Shown in pieces: positions 63,661 to 64,000 of a DNA stretch of 64,000 nucleotides. Position numbers and translations under genes: made by a program. Source of the DNA: Whitmania pigra (taxonomy: Eukaryota > Annelida > Clitellata > Hirudinida > Haemopidae); contig JAJTWR010000296.1 of the NCBI GenBank assembly GCA_021613335.1, forward strand, positions 512,501 to 576,500, read 5' to 3'. How positions within the stretch are numbered: position 1 is the first letter of the stretch; every line of letters begins with the position of its first letter. Under the pieces are notes generated by a model. It saw only the letters and a list, made by a program, of their open reading frames with translations. It was not told where the DNA came from and ran no database searches.

Positions 63661-64000
63661 TTATAACGCTTAGACATAAAATATTCATTTTTTGAAAGCA
63701 AGCGTCACGTCCCAAGTTTAAATGTGAAATATGAATGTCATTCCAAGGAATTTCTAGAAATATTTGAAATAAATTGTGTTTCTCTAAATATTTGAGATTT
63801 AGACTCGGAAATGAAATAGATTGAAAATTGAATAAGAATTTATTAAAACAGTTTGAGCCTAAATTAAAAAAAAAATTAACTTTTGCGAACGCTATTGGAC
63901 TTATCAACATGCACCTTCGGCATGTTTTGATTTTTCCTTTAATTTGAGGTCATGGTTAACCTGAACATAAAAACACATTAAAATTAGTTGAATTTAGGAG

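Larger units (their letters stand above)
62338..63662. other. 1.3-kb insertion in the upstream flank of SULT-E
   Basis: Unit D reads GTGAGGATAACGCTTAG continuously (about 56236-56252). Unit E reads GTGAGGATA, then 1,325 bp, then ATAACGCTTAG. The flanking repeat is ATA (or TA). No terminal inverted repeat or poly(A) tail is visible. It contains a four-exon gene on plus and a first-exon-like frame on minus. Confidence 0.8.
57845..64000. repeat. Tandem duplication unit E, running past the window end
   Basis: Second copy of the unit starting at 52385. Compared with D it has gained the MITE at 59917-60368, a promoter replacement at 60797-60924, a retroelement tail at about 61167-61225 and the 1.3-kb insertion at 62338-63662. 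Confidence 0.85.

Noticed and set aside
62338..63662. Tc1/mariner element at a TA target
   Set aside because: Flanks show TA/ATA but there are no inverted ends and no transposase.

Overview
This is nuclear DNA of an animal, very probably an invertebrate with a compact, AT-rich genome. Every protein-coding gene is split by short GT-AG introns (mostly 60-400 bp). The genes are metazoan: an AGPAT3/4-type acyltransferase, mitochondrial ribosomal protein uS9m, a LEV-10-like CUB/LDLa membrane protein, Golgi tether subunit COG5, cathepsin L and cytosolic sulfotransferases. I cannot fix the phylum from the sequence. Gene models were assembled by hand: exons were joined only where splice sites and reading phase agree, and each complete model sums to a multiple of three.

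Positions 1-21.3 kb are an orderly gene block. AGPAT (+, 1703-4443) and MRPS9 (+, 6033-8639) are followed by the LEV-10-like gene (-, 8829-14445), which converges on MRPS9 so tightly that their poly(A) signals lie within 18 bp. The LEV-10-like gene and COG5 (+, 15040-21274) diverge from a 594-bp shared upstream region.

Positions 21.3-32.6 kb are a rearranged zone. Two nearly identical intact cathepsin L genes (-, 23015-24804 and 30095-31884) sit in a 2,364-bp duplication with a constant 7,080-bp offset. Around the first copy are oppositely oriented 35-bp minisatellite arrays and a direct repeat of about 240 bp. Between the copies lies a dead non-LTR retrotransposon that was itself split by a second LINE fragment, which in turn took two SINE insertions at the same 12-bp site. 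A decayed intron-containing fragment of COG5 follows at 32.4 kb.

Positions 34-64 kb hold a tandem array of five cytosolic sulfotransferase (SULT) units, all on the minus strand. Unit A (34054-36720) is a pseudogene; B (39278-40834), C (50136-51581), D (53288-54745) and E (58732-60655) are intact six-exon genes. D and E come from a recent duplication of about 5.5 kb. The array is interrupted by two related hAT transposons, one bounded by a perfect 8-bp target duplication, by two copies of a hAT-type MITE (one nested in that hAT, one inside the SULT-E first intron), by a BED-finger hAT fragment, a LINE RNase H fragment and SINEs. A 1.3-kb insertion in the SULT-E upstream flank carries a complete four-exon gene of unknown function ending in a PP1-type RVxF motif.
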